Shown here piece by piece: positions 17,586 through 24,333 of a stretch of DNA of 27,997 bases. The stretch lies in contig UQLR01000024.1 of the NCBI GenBank assembly GCA_900541975.1, forward strand, positions 1 to 27,997, read 5' to 3'. Position numbers and translations under genes: made by a program. The first letter of the stretch is position 1. Every line of letters starts with the position of its first letter. The notes beneath the pieces were generated by a model, which was given only the letters and a program-made list of their open reading frames with translations, made no database searches and was not told the origin of the DNA. Source of the DNA: an uncultured Oscillospiraceae bacterium. Lineage in GTDB: Bacteria > Bacillota > Clostridia > Oscillospirales > Acutalibacteraceae.

Positions 17586-18293
17586 TTATTTTGCACCTTT
17601 ACCGCCCAAGACCACGGCAACTGTCATAAAAATCAACTTTATATCCAGCCATACGCTTCTGTTTCTTATGTATTCCATATCCATTGCAATCCATTCGTCA
17701 AAGGTTGTATCTTCTCCCTTTTTAATCTGCCATATACAGGTAAGCCCGGGCGTTACACAAAGCCTTTGCATCTGATAATCATTATATTGCGCTACCTCCG
17801 TTACTAGCGGCGGTCTTGGCCCCACAATACTCATATTCCCATTTAAAATGTTTATAAGCTGTGGCAGCTCGTCAATACAGGTTTTCCGCAGAAAAGCGCC
17901 CACTTTTGTTACGCGCGGATCGTTTTCTATTTTAAACGCCGGGCCGTCCCTTTCATTGAGCTCGCAAAGGTCGTCCAACATATCCTCAGCATTTTCGCAC
18001 ATGCTGCGGAATTTATAAATATGAAATTGCTTTCCGTTTTTCCCTACGCGCGCCTGTTTAAAGATAACAGTACCTTTGGGGTCTTCCGCCTTTATTGCAA
18101 TCGCACTGATCAAGAAGACAGGGGACAAAACCACCAAACCCAGCAAAGAACAAAACAGGTCAAATATTCTTTTTATAAAAGCGTAAACTTTTTTATCGTC
18201 TGCATACAGTTTTTTCTTCTCCCGCACGTTTTTTCTGCCGGTTAAATTTTTTGTCATACGGTCTATAAGTTCCTTTTCTCTGATATTATCCAA
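17586..18293 (-). CDS. Sugar-phosphate transferase initiating repeat-unit synthesis (PglC/WbaP C-terminal type)
   Basis: 235 aa, monotopic phosphoglycosyl transferase. A single hydrophobic re-entrant helix at about 42-66 is followed by VIFKQARVGKNGKQFHIYKF, RSM, GPAFKIENDPRVTKVGAFLR, DELPQLINIL and SIVGPRPPL, the standard blocks of the family. It moves a sugar-1-phosphate onto undecaprenyl phosphate, the first committed step. It lacks the N-terminal multi-helix domain of WbaP, so it is the short form. The start is uncertain: TTG at 18293 has AGAGGGG 8 nt upstream and is chosen; the GTG at 18302 touches that site, and ATG at 18257 would also keep the domain. Confidence 0.92.
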   Translation of the reverse strand: MDNIREKELIDRMTKNLTGRKNVREKKKLYADDKKVYAFIKRIFDLFCSLLGLVVLSPVFLISAIAIKAEDPKGTVIFKQARVGKNGKQFHIYKFRSMCENAEDMLDDLCELNERDGPAFKIENDPRVTKVGAFLRKTCIDELPQLINILNGNMSIVGPRPPLVTEVAQYNDYQMQRLCVTPGLTCIWQIKKGEDTTFDEWIAMDMEYIRNRSVWLDIKLIFMTVAVVLGGKGAK

Positions 18294-18392
18294 GAATAAC
18301 ACCCCTCTTTTACCAAACCGACTTATCTTTTCCTATAAAATTACCCCTATATATACGTTTATAAAAACTACGGTATACAGATTGGCGTTTAC

Positions 18393-19085
18393 TCATTCGT
18401 ATCTGTAAAAATAACCACCCTTCCCGTTTTTGGTATCAACGCCATTGATAATCAGTCCCAAAATTTTCGCGTCGACCCTTTTAATTGCTTCCACCGTCTT
18501 ATGCAACTCCGGGTAAGTGGAAGCCCCTTCTCTGACAACAATCAAAACGCCGTCGCTTTCTGTTATCAGCGGCAAGGCGTCCACCACCACGTTTACCGGC
18601 GGGGTATCCAAAATAATATAATCGTACTCGTCAGAAAAAGAAGCAAGCAACTGCTTCATGCTCTCACTGGACAGCAGTTCCGATGGATTTGGCGGAATCA
18701 CGCCCGCGCACAGGATGTCCAGATTTTCCATTTTTGTATGGTGAACGGCTTCATCAACCGTATGGATCTTTCCCAGTACATTCGTAAGCCCGGGCGCTGC
18801 GGAAAGATTAAAAAAGCGGTCGACCTTTGGCTTGCGCAGATCGCAGTCAATTATCAACACCTTGGTATCTACCTGCTGTGCAAGCGCTATAGCAAGATTG
18901 ACTGCAGTGGTTGTTTTCCCTTCCGATTTCAACGAGCTTGTGACGACAATCTTTTTACAACCTTCCTTAATCACAGAAAAAACCAAATTGGTCCGCGCCG
19001 TTTTATAGGCTTCTTTAATCTGAAAGTTCAGCGTCGCAGAATGATCTACTGTATTTAAAGGTTTGCGGTTTGTCTTTTTAAACAT
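18393..19085 (-). CDS. Tyrosine-protein kinase, CpsD/CapB family (BY-kinase)
   Basis: 230 aa, cytosolic partner of the Wzz-like protein. Walker A is SSLKSEGKTTT (residues 50-60), Walker A' is VLIIDCDLRKP (76-86) and Walker B is YIILDTPP (156-163). The C-terminus is YFYRYE, a very short tyrosine cluster whose phosphorylation state would control polymer length or export in related systems. An N-terminal IKEAYKTARTNL segment matches the subunit-contact helix of CapB-type rings. ATG 19085 has AGGAGTAGAAAAGTC upstream and is preferred to a GTG seven codons earlier. The gene follows wzz by about 100 bp, the usual Firmicutes order. No cognate CpsB/YwqE phosphatase is in the window. Confidence 0.93.
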   Translation of the reverse strand: MFKKTNRKPLNTVDHSATLNFQIKEAYKTARTNLVFSVIKEGCKKIVVTSSLKSEGKTTTAVNLAIALAQQVDTKVLIIDCDLRKPKVDRFFNLSAAPGLTNVLGKIHTVDEAVHHTKMENLDILCAGVIPPNPSELLSSESMKQLLASFSDEYDYIILDTPPVNVVVDALPLITESDGVLIVVREGASTYPELHKTVEAIKRVDAKILGLIINGVDTKNGKGGYFYRYE

Positions 19086-19184
19086 GACTTTTCTACTCCT
19101 AACCACAAAATGTCTGTTTTATTTACTTTATTTACCGTGACTGCCGGGCTTATGGCTGCCGCCTGACAAACTACCTGTTCTTTT

Positions 19185-19874
19185 TTACGTATTCTGCTTT
19201 GCAACACTTTCAAAGTTAGGAATATATGCCAGCACCGGCAGCCCAAGCTTCGCTGTGATATCGTCGGACGCTTTGATCCGGATATCAAAGTAATTTCTGA
19301 TAAAAACAAATGCAATGGACAAAAGCAGCCCCAACACAAAACCAATTGCCGTATTTACAACCGGGTTTGGCGCAACTGGGTCTTGCGGGACCATGGCCGG
19401 ATCTACAACCTTCAGTTCTGCATCTTCGTTATAATTGGCAATCACGCCGGGCGCAAGCTGCGCGACCGTATCCGCAACCAATTTTGCTTCCGTCTGGCTT
19501 TTGGCAATGACCTGCGCCTGAAAAACTTCTGTGTCGTTCAAGCTGGAAAAGGTAACCATCTGCTTTAACTGGCCTGCAGAATAACGGTCGCCAAGCTCTT
19601 TTGCAACGTTTGTAAAAAAGCTGTTTGTCTGTAACAACTCAATATAAGTATTGACAAGCCTTTGCGCATATGCAAAGGCAGTTACATCGTCAGATATGGA
19701 ACCTGAGCCCCTGTCTGAGGTAGATACACAAAATTTTACGGTGCTTTGGTACGTATTATCAATAAAAATTTTTGTAAAACCAAATGCCGCTCCGGCAAAA
19801 AGGATAGAAATGGCAAGAATCAAAATTAAATTTTTTTTCAAAAGATTTAAAATTTGTCCTGCGTTTACATCCAT
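19185..19874 (-). CDS. Chain-length determinant / BY-kinase modulator protein (Wzz, CpsC-like)
   Basis: 229 aa. Transmembrane helix 1 at about 16-34, an extracytoplasmic helical domain, the proline-rich DPAMVPQDPVAPNP stretch, helix 2 (NTAIGFVLGLLLSIAFVFIR) and a short cytosolic tail with RIKASDDITAKLGLPVLAYIP are exactly the CpsC/CapA layout. The tail would activate the kinase encoded just downstream, and together they set polymer length. ATG 19874 has GGAAGG upstream; a GTG at 19886 is too close to that site. It is the first gene behind the strong promoter at 19986-20014. Confidence 0.92.
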   Translation of the reverse strand: MDVNAGQILNLLKKNLILILAISILFAGAAFGFTKIFIDNTYQSTVKFCVSTSDRGSGSISDDVTAFAYAQRLVNTYIELLQTNSFFTNVAKELGDRYSAGQLKQMVTFSSLNDTEVFQAQVIAKSQTEAKLVADTVAQLAPGVIANYNEDAELKVVDPAMVPQDPVAPNPVVNTAIGFVLGLLLSIAFVFIRNYFDIRIKASDDITAKLGLPVLAYIPNFESVAKQNT

Positions 19875-19935
19875 AAATACGGTCACCTTCCTATATAAAA
19901 AATCAGGTTATAAACTATTTTTATCATACTACCAA

Positions 19936-19947
19936 ATTATGCATAAT
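19936..19947. promoter_or_regulatory. 12-bp palindrome in the leader of the exopolysaccharide operon
   Basis: ATTATGCATAAT is a perfect palindrome about 32-43 nt after the predicted transcription start. It could be a dyad operator or chance in AT-rich sequence. Confidence 0.3.
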
Positions 19948-19985
19948 ATACAAAACTACGATATATAACTTATCTATATGTGCCT

Positions 19986-20014
19986 ATTATAAATTTTCCG
20001 TGGGATAATGTCAA
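19986..20014 (-). promoter_or_regulatory. Perfect consensus sigma-A promoter of the exopolysaccharide operon
   Basis: On the minus strand TTGACA (20014-20009) and TATAAT (19991-19986) are both exact consensus and separated by exactly 17 nt. Transcription would begin near 19979, about 105 nt before the wzz-like ATG. It lies between the terminator of the TasA-like operon and the first polysaccharide gene, so the cluster has an independent strong promoter. Confidence 0.88.
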
Positions 20015-20145
20015 CTAATCTGAAAGTACGCGCACTTGATTTTCAGGATATCACATATAAGTTCCTAAAAAACAAGTCTTTTTTATCAAATCAAACAATA
20101 TATTCTGTAGTTTTTTCCTTCCTTCAATTTACTTGTTACAAGAAA

Positions 20146-20179
20146 CACACGGCAATAGGGATAACCCTATTGCCGTGTG
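20146..20179 (-). terminator. 15-bp perfect hairpin ending the TasA-like operon
   Basis: CACACGGCAATAGGG is perfectly repeated in inverted orientation around an ATAA loop. On the minus strand it is followed by TTTCTTGT, a broken T tract; on the + strand by CTTTT. It lies 41 bp after the stop of the anchored TasA-like protein and ahead of the exopolysaccharide promoter. The T tract is modest, so some read-through is possible. Confidence 0.8.
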
Positions 20180-20219
20180 CTTTTATCAGACATTTATAGT
20201 ATAATCCAATTTTTGTTTT

Positions 20220-21488
20220 TTATTCACTCACGCTGTTTTTCTTTCTTCTTTTGAGCAGTAGCACCGTTATTGCCAGAGCCGCCGCCGTTGTCACTGCCGC
20301 CGCTGCCAGTGCCGGAACTGAATATATGTCGCCGGTTGTTACAATATCCGGCGCCTTCGGCGGTTCTGCCGGCTGCGTGGTTGGCTCGGTTGGCTCTACA
20401 GAAGGGTCCTCCTGCGAGCAGGTAAAGATCCATTTAATTTTGCCTACAGCGTCTGCATAACGGTTATTTAGCTCTGCCGGTACCTGCAACTCTACCTTAA
20501 GGTCGGCGCTTTCACCCTGTGCGAAACCGCCCAGACAAATTGCCTGTGCTTCCCCATACATGCTGAAACTTTCGTCTTCGCCATACAACTTTCCACTGTA
20601 GATTATAGAATGATCTTTCTCATTGCTAATCGTGACTGTCAAAAGTTGCATAAGCTCATCAGAAATTGCCCTTTCTTCCGCGCTTTCAAACGCGTCTTCA
20701 CCCGCCTGCAGGGCATACAGGTATATGAACGACGTTTTTTCATCCTCATTGCCAATGTGGATTGCCTGTGTTCTTGTATCTCCCGGCATCAGGCCTTTAA
20801 AGCCCTTGAAAAGATCTTCATCCGGTAAGGTTACAAATTTTTCCGCTCCATGCTGGTAAATCACACTTGTGCCGGTATCGCCCTGAATTTCTCCCTGCTG
20901 TGGAACGCGGTCGACCGCATTTTCTATGGCAATATCATTCCAGCCGACAATTTGCCCCTGCGCATTGAGCTGTGGTTTAAAGTTTTCATATTGCACAGCC
21001 TCTGCAAACGCGTCAATATGGCCGTCAAGCCCCGTATAACCTTCCATATCCCAGTTTTTGGGCAACGAAAAGGATTCTATCAGGTTCTCTGCCGTCTGGC
21101 CGGCAGTCAGCGGTAATTGATAATAATAATAGCCGTCCTCTCCCAAAACCCACTTATCGGGATTTACAAAATTCAATTCAATGTAAGAAGGGTCCAGGTC
21201 CCTGCGTTCCTGACCACCCTCCCACCAGCTTTTTGTAAGCCGCAGGCGTACATACTGCGTATTGGAGCCCGTATTTTTGGCAGAAACAATTTTTTCCACC
21301 GTTTGCCCGGGTACAACGCCTTTTTCAGGTTTGGTATACACGTCTATCAAATCCACATGTACATTGCCGAAAGTCAACGTATTTATGGTTTCTACACTTG
21401 CCTTGAACGCCGCCAGGGTGACGCCCACCGACAGCACTGCAACGAGCACCAGGGTTGCGGCAATACATAATAATTTTTTCTTATTCAA
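20220..21488 (-). CDS. TasA/camelysin-like secreted protein with C-terminal membrane anchor (fourth of set)
   Basis: 422 aa. The N-terminus MNKKKLLCIAATLV followed by GVTLAAF is a SipW-type signal peptide. The mature part has two similar beta-domains, with GYYYYQLPLTAGQTAENL-type motifs and VRLRLTKSWW that recur in the TasA-like family. A proline-rich linker (PSVEPTEPTTQPAEPPKAP) leads to TTGD at 384-387, a 25-residue hydrophobic helix and KRRKK, the layout of a cell-wall sorting signal; the pentapeptide VTTGD lacks the proline of LPxTG. It is the only member of the set with such an anchor, so it may hold the others at the surface. The start is probably the TTG at 21488, with GGGGTGA upstream; a TTG at 21494 is too close. 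No sortase is in the window. Confidence 0.85.
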   Translation of the reverse strand: MNKKKLLCIAATLVLVAVLSVGVTLAAFKASVETINTLTFGNVHVDLIDVYTKPEKGVVPGQTVEKIVSAKNTGSNTQYVRLRLTKSWWEGGQERRDLDPSYIELNFVNPDKWVLGEDGYYYYQLPLTAGQTAENLIESFSLPKNWDMEGYTGLDGHIDAFAEAVQYENFKPQLNAQGQIVGWNDIAIENAVDRVPQQGEIQGDTGTSVIYQHGAEKFVTLPDEDLFKGFKGLMPGDTRTQAIHIGNEDEKTSFIYLYALQAGEDAFESAEERAISDELMQLLTVTISNEKDHSIIYSGKLYGEDESFSMYGEAQAICLGGFAQGESADLKVELQVPAELNNRYADAVGKIKWIFTCSQEDPSVEPTEPTTQPAEPPKAPDIVTTGDIYSVPALAAAAVTTAAALAITVLLLKRRKKNSVSE

Positions 21489-21547
21489 AAGCAATCACCC
21501 CGTTTTTTTCAATGATTCGGTACAATCAACAGCCCTGATTTCTTTTA

Positions 21548-22210
21548 TTAAATACCTATCAGCTGATTCAGGTCTGTAATATCTGTGTCGGTCGTCTGCA
21601 CTGCATAAGCATTTACAAGGATTTGCACATCGGGAGCCTTAGCATTGACTACCGTTGCTATGTCTTTATTAAACTGAACCTTTGTAAAGAGCTCTTCGGT
21701 AGATGCGTCCGTAGCAACTGCCTTGAGCACGTCTTCGGCATTGTCGCCTTTGTAATAATATACAAGCTTTGTGGATGTATCTGCATTATTGGCGTTTGCA
21801 AACCATTGCTCGTTGACCGTATCTGCAACAAAATTGCCGCTGTTCATAATGCCAAAATGCGCATAATTTTTAAATTCTCCATACGTTTTCTGTACATAGT
21901 CTTCTGTGCCGTCTTTAACCTTAAACTCAACCGTCATAGCAATATAGGATTCTTCCTTGAGATTTTCAACAGAAGGGTCCTTATCCTGTATATCGCCGGG
22001 CTTATAGGTGTGGTCGGTTATCAAATCATAGTTGGGCTCGTTAATTATAATGTCTACATTGTCACCCGCTGTAAAAACGTTGGTCTTATCATTAGACCTT
22101 GCCGTAAGGAAAGCCATGGTAATACCATATGTAACAGCCGCTACAAGTACCAAAGCAACGACTGAGAGGGTTACTTTTAAAAGCTTGTTTGTTCTTTTTG
22201 TGTTTTCCAT
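21548..22210 (-). CDS. SipW-dependent TasA-like secreted protein (third of set)
   Basis: 220 aa. A basic start (MENTKRTNKLLK) and a hydrophobic core ending YGITMAFLTARS form a SipW-type signal peptide. The segment after it, SNDKTNVFTAGDNVDIIINEP, is the characteristic family opening (K-T-N-x-F-x-x-G, then N/E-E-P). The remainder is mixed beta-sandwich sequence of TasA/camelysin type. In Bacillus such proteins assemble into extracellular fibres of the biofilm matrix after SipW cleavage; the same role here is inference from family and from the neighbouring peptidase. The ATG is preceded by CGGAGGATATTTCA. No membrane anchor at the C-terminus. Confidence 0.87.
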   Translation of the reverse strand: MENTKRTNKLLKVTLSVVALVLVAAVTYGITMAFLTARSNDKTNVFTAGDNVDIIINEPNYDLITDHTYKPGDIQDKDPSVENLKEESYIAMTVEFKVKDGTEDYVQKTYGEFKNYAHFGIMNSGNFVADTVNEQWFANANNADTSTKLVYYYKGDNAEDVLKAVATDASTEELFTKVQFNKDIATVVNAKAPDVQILVNAYAVQTTDTDITDLNQLIGI

Positions 22211-22273
22211 TGAAATATCCTCCGTTTTATTTCTTTAAGTTTCATCGTGTCGCTTTATGGTTGTTTTTGTTGC

Positions 22274-23044
22274 TTAGCCGAACAAAGCCTGCAGCGCGGC
22301 TGTATTGTTTGCATATGTATCTGTATTGTTATCTGCCTGAATTGCAGAACCGTAAACCAGAATTTTAAATTGCGGAAGCGTATTGGCATCCCATGTAATG
22401 GTTTTTCCGTCGCCCAGATCATAGGTTGTTTTGCCCGTAGAACTCATCACAAATTCGTCGTTCTTCGTAACGGTTACCTCTGTAAACAACGGCGTTGTTG
22501 CAGCGCCCTTGGCAACTGCTGTCAGCGTATCTGCCGTGCCATAGCAATAATAATCTGCACCGCTTGCATCGGTCGCGGTTTTTGTCCATGCGTTCGTATT
22601 AAAATTGATGGATGCAAGCCTTGCAAATTGCTCGGCGGTAATCGTTATAAATTCTCCGCCCGTAGATTCCTGCACCTGGTATTCCACTTTCATGGCCATA
22701 TACTCGCTTTCTACCGCTGCATCATCAGACGTATTGGTAAGCGCCGGGTTTTTCGGGATAACAGAACCTGGCTGATAATTGCCTGCAATGGTAAGGCCAA
22801 GGTCATCTTTGTTCTGCGCGGCAGGATTGACCGTTGTACCGTCGCCCTGACCGTCTGTATACCCATCCCACAACGGCTCGTTAAGCTGCAGTTTGATTGC
22901 CGGGCTGCCGGGAAAGGTGTTTGTTTTGCTGTCTGTGTCGGACAGAATGGCAACCGTCAACCCCGCGGTGATCGAAGCGACTGCCAACACGGACGTTGCT
23001 GCAAGAACAACCTTCTTAAGCCTGCTGTTTTTTGTTTTTTCCAT
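22274..23044 (-). CDS. SipW-dependent TasA-like secreted protein (second of set)
   Basis: 256 aa. The signal peptide ends GLTVAILSDTD, followed by SKTNTFPGSPAIKLQLNEP, the closest match in the window to the standard TasA-like opening. A glycine/asparagine-rich insertion (DGQGDGTTVNPAAQNKDD) follows before the conserved YMAMKVEYQV strand. A single Cys lies in ADYYCYGT. The ATG has AGGAGGAAAAAACG upstream. It lies 102 bp after the first TasA-like gene, a gap that holds a possible internal promoter and an inverted repeat, so it might be expressed at a different level. No C-terminal anchor; probably exported and assembled with its paralogues. Confidence 0.87.
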   Translation of the reverse strand: MEKTKNSRLKKVVLAATSVLAVASITAGLTVAILSDTDSKTNTFPGSPAIKLQLNEPLWDGYTDGQGDGTTVNPAAQNKDDLGLTIAGNYQPGSVIPKNPALTNTSDDAAVESEYMAMKVEYQVQESTGGEFITITAEQFARLASINFNTNAWTKTATDASGADYYCYGTADTLTAVAKGAATTPLFTEVTVTKNDEFVMSSTGKTTYDLGDGKTITWDANTLPQFKILVYGSAIQADNNTDTYANNTAALQALFG

Positions 23045-23084
23045 CGTTTTTTCCTCCTAAAAAGTTTGTAATGATGTGCTTTCT

Positions 23085-23123
23085 ATATTAACCCCTGCAT
23101 ATCTGGTGTAAAGTTGGGTTAAT
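23085..23123 (-). promoter_or_regulatory. Possible internal promoter framed by an 8-bp inverted repeat
   Basis: In the gap between the first and second TasA-like genes, ATTAACCC (23087-23094) and GGGTTAAT (23116-23123) form a perfect inverted repeat. Between them, on the minus strand, lies TTTACA (23112-23107), with a weak TAATAT (23090-23085) 16 nt downstream. The dyad could be an operator, an RNA hairpin, or chance. Confidence 0.3.
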
Positions 23124-23146
23124 GAACCTGCAAAATAAATATGTGT

Positions 23147-23788
23147 TCAGCTCTGTGGGACTGTTGTTTCAAAACTGTCAAATCCCCAGGCCTCTTTTGC
23201 AAAAGATGTTGTAATTGTTTCCTTTTCTCCGGGCTTGTTGCTGATTGCCTGCACGCTGTCTGCAATCACCGCCAGATCAACGGTTTGGCCTTCCTGCAGA
23301 TCGCAGATAAGCTTTACCGTGCTTTCTTTAAACAGCTCCGTTGTACGCTGGCCGGGCATCACAACCTTTTTATAATAGTAGTAGCCGTCTTCATAGACCC
23401 AATCTTCATTTATCTGGGTTGCTGACTGGTCAATTTCAACCTGCCCGTCTGTAAAAGCACCCTGTGCATTTTTGACCGATGGTACAACTTTGACACGTAT
23501 AAACACAGGTTTTTTTGATTCTCCATCCGGATTGTCTACCATTACCTGTTTTGTCGTAACGGTATCGTTTTCGTCCATTACATAGTCGGTACCGGAAGGC
23601 TCTTCAATCTGGATGTCCGTAATGGTCATCGGGGCAAAGGGGTTTTCCTTGTCGTTACTTATTCCCGACAGCTGCGCCATGGTGGCAAATACCGCAATGC
23701 TGCTTACCACAACTGCTGTTGCTGCAACAAGCACACGTTTTTTTGTGATAAGTTTTTTTACGCCGTGCCCCATATTATTTTTTTTCAT
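23147..23788 (-). CDS. SipW-dependent TasA-like secreted protein (first of set)
   Basis: 213 aa. A long basic N-terminus (about 18 residues, with KKLITKKR) precedes a hydrophobic helix ending VFATMAQLSG. The following SNDKENPFAPMTITDIQIEE is a diverged version of the TasA-like opening seen in the next two genes. Later WVYEDGYYYYKKVVMPGQRT matches the GYYYY block of the anchored fourth protein, and LAVIADSVQAI and AWGF are typical family ends. The ATG at 23788 has GAGGTGAAATGT upstream and overlaps the end of the signal peptidase gene by 14 nt; the longer in-frame version to 23863 lacks a proper site. The overlap implies coupled synthesis of peptidase and substrate. Confidence 0.86.
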   Translation of the reverse strand: MKKNNMGHGVKKLITKKRVLVAATAVVVSSIAVFATMAQLSGISNDKENPFAPMTITDIQIEEPSGTDYVMDENDTVTTKQVMVDNPDGESKKPVFIRVKVVPSVKNAQGAFTDGQVEIDQSATQINEDWVYEDGYYYYKKVVMPGQRTTELFKESTVKLICDLQEGQTVDLAVIADSVQAISNKPGEKETITTSFAKEAWGFDSFETTVPQS

Positions 23789-24320
23789 ACATTTCACCTC
23801 TGAAAAAAGCGTTTCTTTCCCGGTCTTTTCTGTTTTTTCCGTCTGGCAAAAGCTTCTGGACAACCATAAGCAGAAGCATTACTCCAACTGCGCATAGCAA
23901 AAGGATTTTTCCTGCTGCCGAACTTAGAAAGTTCAAATAATAACCCGCATATGGAATAGAAAAGTTGCTTGCCTTTCCTATAATTTGGCTATAGGGGAAC
24001 GGGCCTTCTGTTGTTGTCATATTCGCAAGGCCCTGTGTTTTAAACGTGTTGTTTTCCCTGTTTGCTTCGATAACCGCGTGCGTGATAACCGTCTGCCCCA
24101 TTTTGAATGTAACCGCATCACCCACCTGAACATCCTCTGCCGGGGTTTCCTTTACATAAATCAGGCTGCCTACACCGTATTTCGGCTCCATGCTCCCGCT
24201 GATCACCGCATAGGGCATATATCCAAAAATCTGTGGCAGATAAACCGCGGCAACGGTTACCAGCAGCACAGCAGCAAGCAGCGCGGTCAGAATTTTGTCA
24301 ATAATTTTCAGCGCTTTCAC
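23775..24320 (-). CDS. sipW: Signal peptidase I, SipW (ER/archaeal) type
   Basis: 181-aa membrane protease. Helix 1 at about 9-32, then AVISGSMEP with the nucleophile Ser43, VKETPAEDVQVGDAVTF, and VITHAVIE with His81 in place of the Lys general base of ordinary bacterial LepB; this Ser-His arrangement marks the SipW/ER group. FPYSQIIGKA and a second helix at about 131-152 complete the fold. The GDAN-type motif of the family reads GLAN here (Leu for Asp). It probably cleaves the four TasA-like preproteins encoded directly downstream. The start is a GTG at 24320 with AGAGGCG upstream, 13 bp after the stop of the large fibro-slime gene. Confidence 0.92.
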   Translation of the reverse strand: MKALKIIDKILTALLAAVLLVTVAAVYLPQIFGYMPYAVISGSMEPKYGVGSLIYVKETPAEDVQVGDAVTFKMGQTVITHAVIEANRENNTFKTQGLANMTTTEGPFPYSQIIGKASNFSIPYAGYYLNFLSSAAGKILLLCAVGVMLLLMVVQKLLPDGKNRKDRERNAFFRGEMYEKK

Positions 24321-24333
24321 AAATTCGCCTCTT

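Noticed and set aside
19055..19345. A 96-codon minus frame overlapping the wzz-like gene and the gap before the kinase
   Set aside because: It lies out of frame within the conserved C-terminal helix of the wzz-like protein and lacks a start signal; only about 100 bp of it is not covered by the two real genes.
19926..19953. A second promoter (TTGTAT, 16 nt, TAGTAT) just before the wzz-like gene
   Set aside because: The exact-consensus promoter at 19986-20014 is far better, and the weaker match lies in an AT-rich leader where chance matches are expected.
22247..23071. A 274-codon + strand open frame opposite the second TasA-like gene
   Set aside because: It is antisense to a well-supported gene with signal peptide and family motifs, is rich in Cys/Arg as expected of a shadow frame, and has no ribosome binding site.
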